Assembly (NCBI GenBank): GCA_964020085.1
Contig: OZ026604.1
Location: 20,593,894-20,657,893 of the forward strand
Origin: Micromussa lordhowensis
Lineage: Eukaryota > Cnidaria > Anthozoa > Scleractinia > Lobophylliidae
Reading direction: 5' to 3'
Length of the DNA stretch: 64,000 nt
The position numbers and the translations under genes were made by a program. Each line of letters begins with the position of its first letter. Position 1 is the first letter of the stretch. The notes beneath the pieces were generated by a model. That model was not told where the DNA came from, ran no database searches, and saw only the letters and a list, made by a program, of their open reading frames with translations. Shown piece after piece: positions 61,270-64,000 of the stretch.

Positions 61270-61430
61270 GCTTAATAAGGGGAACTGTCCGGCCGAAGTC
61301 ACAAAACGATAGTTTTGTTGGTGACTGACGTTTCGACAATCTAAGCGGAAGTCATCTTCAGAGTCAAGTGAAAAGTTGTTTGTCAGTCGATGGTAATGGT
61401 ATTATAAGTCTGTTCCTGTGAAAACCATTG
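61270..61430. repeat. Penelope-like terminal motif (TGACGTTTCGACAATC...TCATCTTCAGA)
   Basis: The phrase GTGACTGACGTTTCGACAAT, then CGGAAGTCATCTTCAGAGTC, resembles the terminal repeats of Penelope-like retroelements. On the minus strand it reads CTGAAGATGA ... CGAAACGTC, close to a hammerhead-ribozyme core with extra bases. No Penelope coding sequence is nearby. Confidence 0.45.
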
Positions 61431-61671
61431 GTCAATGTAGCCGTGTTAGTATTCACTGCATACTTCGGCAGCAGAGCTTGGTCAGTTCTGGCAAGTTTCG
61501 ATCCGTCTATTGTAAATCGAATTCAGTGTTTTTTTAATAGATCATTTTACAGTTGTCTGCTCAGTGACCTGACCTTTGAATGGCAGCGAGGCTGCAGCAG
61601 ACCTTGTTTTGATAAAGACCTCGCTGCTTTTGTTGTGTAAATCAAGTTGTTCTCATACTAACTAGCTGGCA

Positions 61672-62027
61672 TTAAACAAGGACCCGCGCTATATAAGGCA
61701 TAGCTCCTCCCCCTCTTTGTCACGCAATCTTTGTTTCGTAGTCCTAATCAAAGATGGCGGACAAATAAATCAATGCAACAAATAAAAACCTACACAATAA
61801 GAACTTAATGCGAGTGTAGAACCACCCAAATTGTGAATTTAACTTATAAATGTACTTAAATCCTGATCCTTCTGACGCTAATTGAAGAATTTATCGAAGT
61901 AAATTTGAATTTCCCGCCTCTAACCGTATCGCGTGACCCGGAGATGTTGACAGCTCTGTGTCTAGAGTGAAATGACTGACTGCTCGCCCAGTCCAAGGCT
62001 CCTTATATAGCGCGGGTCCTTGTTTAA
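61672..62027. mobile_element. MITE with TTAAACAAGGACCCGCGC ends
   Basis: TTAAACAAGGACCCGCGCTA at the left and its inverse TAGCGCGGGTCCTTGTTTAA at the right, each continuing as TATAAGG/CCTTATA. Internal sequence non-coding. It lies just upstream of the zinc-finger gene. Confidence 0.85.
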
Positions 62028-62344
62028 AATGAGAAAAGCAGAACGGTGTGTATCAAAGCAAGGTAACCTCCAGCCTCGCTTGTATTCATAGGCCAACTAA
62101 CTGTGTTTTTTGTATTTATCTCTTGAATTAATCTTTTGTTAGGTCAACCTCGTTCCCAGGGTCTCTCATCTTACCGAGGAGAGACCCTGGCACACGCTGG
62201 TCACGTGTCTCCCAGAATCTTGGAGATGACAAACAAAAGGTTTGAGGGAGGGGCGCCTTAGTATGAAATTTGTCAAAAACAAGACCAGGGTAGAAGGGAA
62301 ACATTTGTCTTCAACACAATCACACGTTTCGCGATCATTGTGGC

Positions 62345-62791
62345 GTGACAATGTCAAGTGGAGGTCAATTCAACACACCGAGAAAAAGATATACATCGTC
62401 TGCAAGCATAAATACAAGTTTCTGTAGGCTATGTGGCTCGGTGAAAGACGCTTCACACTGCAAAAATCTCTTCGGAAAAGCCAATCGTGCTCTCCTTGCC
62501 GCGGCTGAGGATATCTTCGATAGTTTGCCATGCCGCGAATTATTGCCACATCTACTATGTAGGTCTTGTGAAAGACGGCTGAAAAATTATCTAGCATTTA
62601 AGAACCTGATAGCACAGAGTCAAAGTTCATTTGAAAGCTCAGAAAGGATGAAAAGGTGCATCGGAGAGTCGCCGTCTGCGCCTCGAACCTTGAAGAGTGC
62701 TAAGGAGGATGATAGGGGACAAGCGAAATTGAGGCGTCGCGGTCTGAGTTTTACCGGCTCATCTGAGCAATCTACAGAAAAGGAATTACAG
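62345..62791 (+). CDS. ZAD-like gene exon 1
   Basis: 149 codons ending at GTTAGA. Contains the four-cysteine module and a basic, serine-rich linker (GQAKLRRRGLSF). Confidence 0.75.
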
Positions 62792-63856
62792 GTTAGAAAA
62801 TGGTATTTTATAGCTTACATATTTAGGGCATTTTGTTCCTCTCAGTAAAGCACGTTCGACAGCTCTAATCCACATAGTCTACACAGTCTACATCAACTTG
62901 TGAATTGATGACAACTATTTTTTTCATTCAGCATGACTTACCACAGCCGTTGGAAATCCCCGAAAAGACTACAACTCTACTGGACAATGAAGGTCATAGC
63001 GAGGTAAACTGTGACATTTATATTATTTCAAAACTGGTTTAAAAAACGTCTAACAGTGTCGCGTTGTCCATTTCAATGTTCTGGTTAACATCGCACCATA
63101 GAATTCAGTCGTACTTCCGCCGAACTTGCGAAAATTTTCAGTTACTAGAACGTCGATCCTTCAGAAAAAAATACAAGTTCGGCATTAATCTTTGTGTACA
63201 AGAATATCCAATCCAGACCATTTTTGGGGGTACATGGGATCTTAAAGGAACACGAAGAAAAACTCTGTATTCGCATCCCTTTGTTCAGGCCCTTTGTTTA
63301 CATTTTACGACGTGCAAGGTTTTACAGCTTATCCACAATATTTAACATGTAAGCTCTTTAAACTCCGCTAAATACTGTAAATATCTTGCTTTTCTTTACT
63401 GAAATGTGCGTAAAGAAAAAGAAGATTTTTTGCAGACGAATATCGCTTCTGCTGTATTTTGTAGATTACCTGTCAAATTAACCCATCTTTAAAATGTTTC
63501 ATCTGTAGGTTGTTGTCTACACAGAGGAGCAGATAATGGAAAAACTTCTCAGTAAAATCGATAGGTACCGAGGTACCGAGGTACCGCGGAGAGAAACAAA
63601 TTCAGTTCTCAGAGACAGAGAATTCCCTGGTTTGGCTACGTTTACTTTTGAAGAGATCCTGTCAGAAATGCAAAGCCTTTGTCCAATCGTCTTTAAAATC
63701 TTGTCCCTGATGTTTCAGCTCGATCTCAATGCAGAAAGGAATACTCCTCCTTTAGCCCTTGTCTATGGAATGATTATGTTCAGGAGATTTCACGAGTTAA
63801 GCCGTATCCAGAGACTGAACACAGTGCTGTTCTCAGATGAAAATGCCAGTAAAGAG
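62345..63856 (+). CDS. ZAD-like zinc-finger protein gene, 5' part (3 exons), continues past the window
   Basis: Three exons (62345-62791, 62932-63003, 63509-63856), all phase 0, give 289 codons without a stop; the last ends at a GTATTA donor. Residues 26-80 hold FCRLCGSV (Cys 27, Cys 30) and LCRSCERRLKNY (Cys 72, Cys 75), a ZAD-like treble-clef pattern. A basic linker follows, then a helical domain (FEEILSEMQSLCPIVFKILS, PPLALVYGMIMFRRFHELSR). I recall this pair of modules from a large cnidarian family of unknown function with a later DUF6589-type domain; that is recollection. The start ATG is the first in frame. It might be a host gene or derive from a transposon. Confidence 0.7.
62932..63003 (+). 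CDS. ZAD-like gene exon 2
   Basis: 24 codons (HDLPQPLEIPEKTTTLLDNE and four more) between TTCAG and GTAAAC, phase 0 to 0. Confidence 0.65.
63509..63856 (+). CDS. ZAD-like gene exon 3
   Basis: 116 codons between TGTAG and GTATTA, phase 0 to 0. Carries the helical core and an in-exon triple repeat of GGTACCGA (encoding YRGTEVP). Confidence 0.7.
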
Positions 63857-64000
63857 GTATTACTATTACCTTATAACTGCTGATAACAATTCTGTGTGGT
63901 AATATCAAATTGTCATGCAACCAGTACTGGGGTATTCTAGTGTAAGAGCAGTATAAGAACCTGCATGATTTTGCTTGGCTAAACAGGTTCTTATATCACA
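63857..64000. other. Intron start of the ZAD-like gene; window ends
   Basis: No exon is recognised in the last 144 bases. An inverted pair TAAGAACCTG / CAGGTTCTTA (63954-63963 and 63985-63994) suggests the start of another MITE. Confidence 0.5.

Noticed and set aside
61428..61640. Missing last exon of TTC38
   Set aside because: The 70-codon frame does not resemble the family C-terminus and has no acceptor in the needed phase.

Overview
The window is eukaryotic, intron-rich and AT-rich, and crowded with mobile elements. The mix points to an anthozoan cnidarian, most likely a stony coral: one conserved animal gene with tiny exons and huge introns, many short inverted-repeat elements, CR1/L2-like LINEs, a K02A2.6-type Ty3/gypsy element, virus-like C2H2-FtsK genes and a ZAD-like zinc-finger gene of a kind I associate with cnidarians. 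The species cannot be fixed from the sequence.

The backbone is a plus-strand gene for tetratricopeptide repeat protein 38 (TTC38). Fourteen coding exons can be read from 15164 to 60693. They join in phase to exactly 400 codons, against about 470 in vertebrates. The last exon(s), about 60-70 residues, are not visible. A second plus-strand gene with a ZAD-like zinc-finger N-terminus starts at 62345 and runs off the right edge. The first 15 kb show no recognisable protein gene, only repeats (minisatellite, poly-C tract, MITEs, a LINE 3' end, a SINE).

The TTC38 introns hold almost everything else. Intron 6 (21276-32535) carries a composite element of about 7.4 kb with ~104-bp terminal inverted repeats (22201-29569). 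Inside it lie a degenerate minus-strand LTR retrotransposon (gag, protease, RT, RNase H, integrase, all broken), a MITE, short-period repeat arrays and a fragment of a captured host-like coding sequence. Next to it are inverted copies of another DNA element (29.9-32.4 kb).

Intron 7 (32656-50479) holds a minus-strand Ty3/gypsy element with 113-bp LTRs (34135-34247 and 48217-48329). Two later insertions split it. A 5'-truncated LINE sits in its pol (about 36237-37447). An 8.4-kb virus-like element with long terminal inverted repeats sits in its gag (39676-48040, 9-bp target duplication). That element carries a C2H2-FtsK packaging-type ATPase on one side. On the other side are three small genes: a core/minor-capsid-like protein, a small hydrophobic-tail protein and an acidic zinc-ribbon protein. 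Both sides are transcribed outward from TATA motifs that flank about 2.6 kb dominated by (GTG)n-GAAAACAATAGAAYT minisatellite arrays. Polymerase, integrase, protease and major capsid genes are absent.

Intron 10 (51872-57703) carries a LINE with an intact 994-codon endonuclease-RT ORF (52334-55318) and a second cluster of small virion-like ORFs (about 55.8-57.1 kb). Smaller introns hold MITEs, a tRNA-like inverted-repeat element and a SINE.
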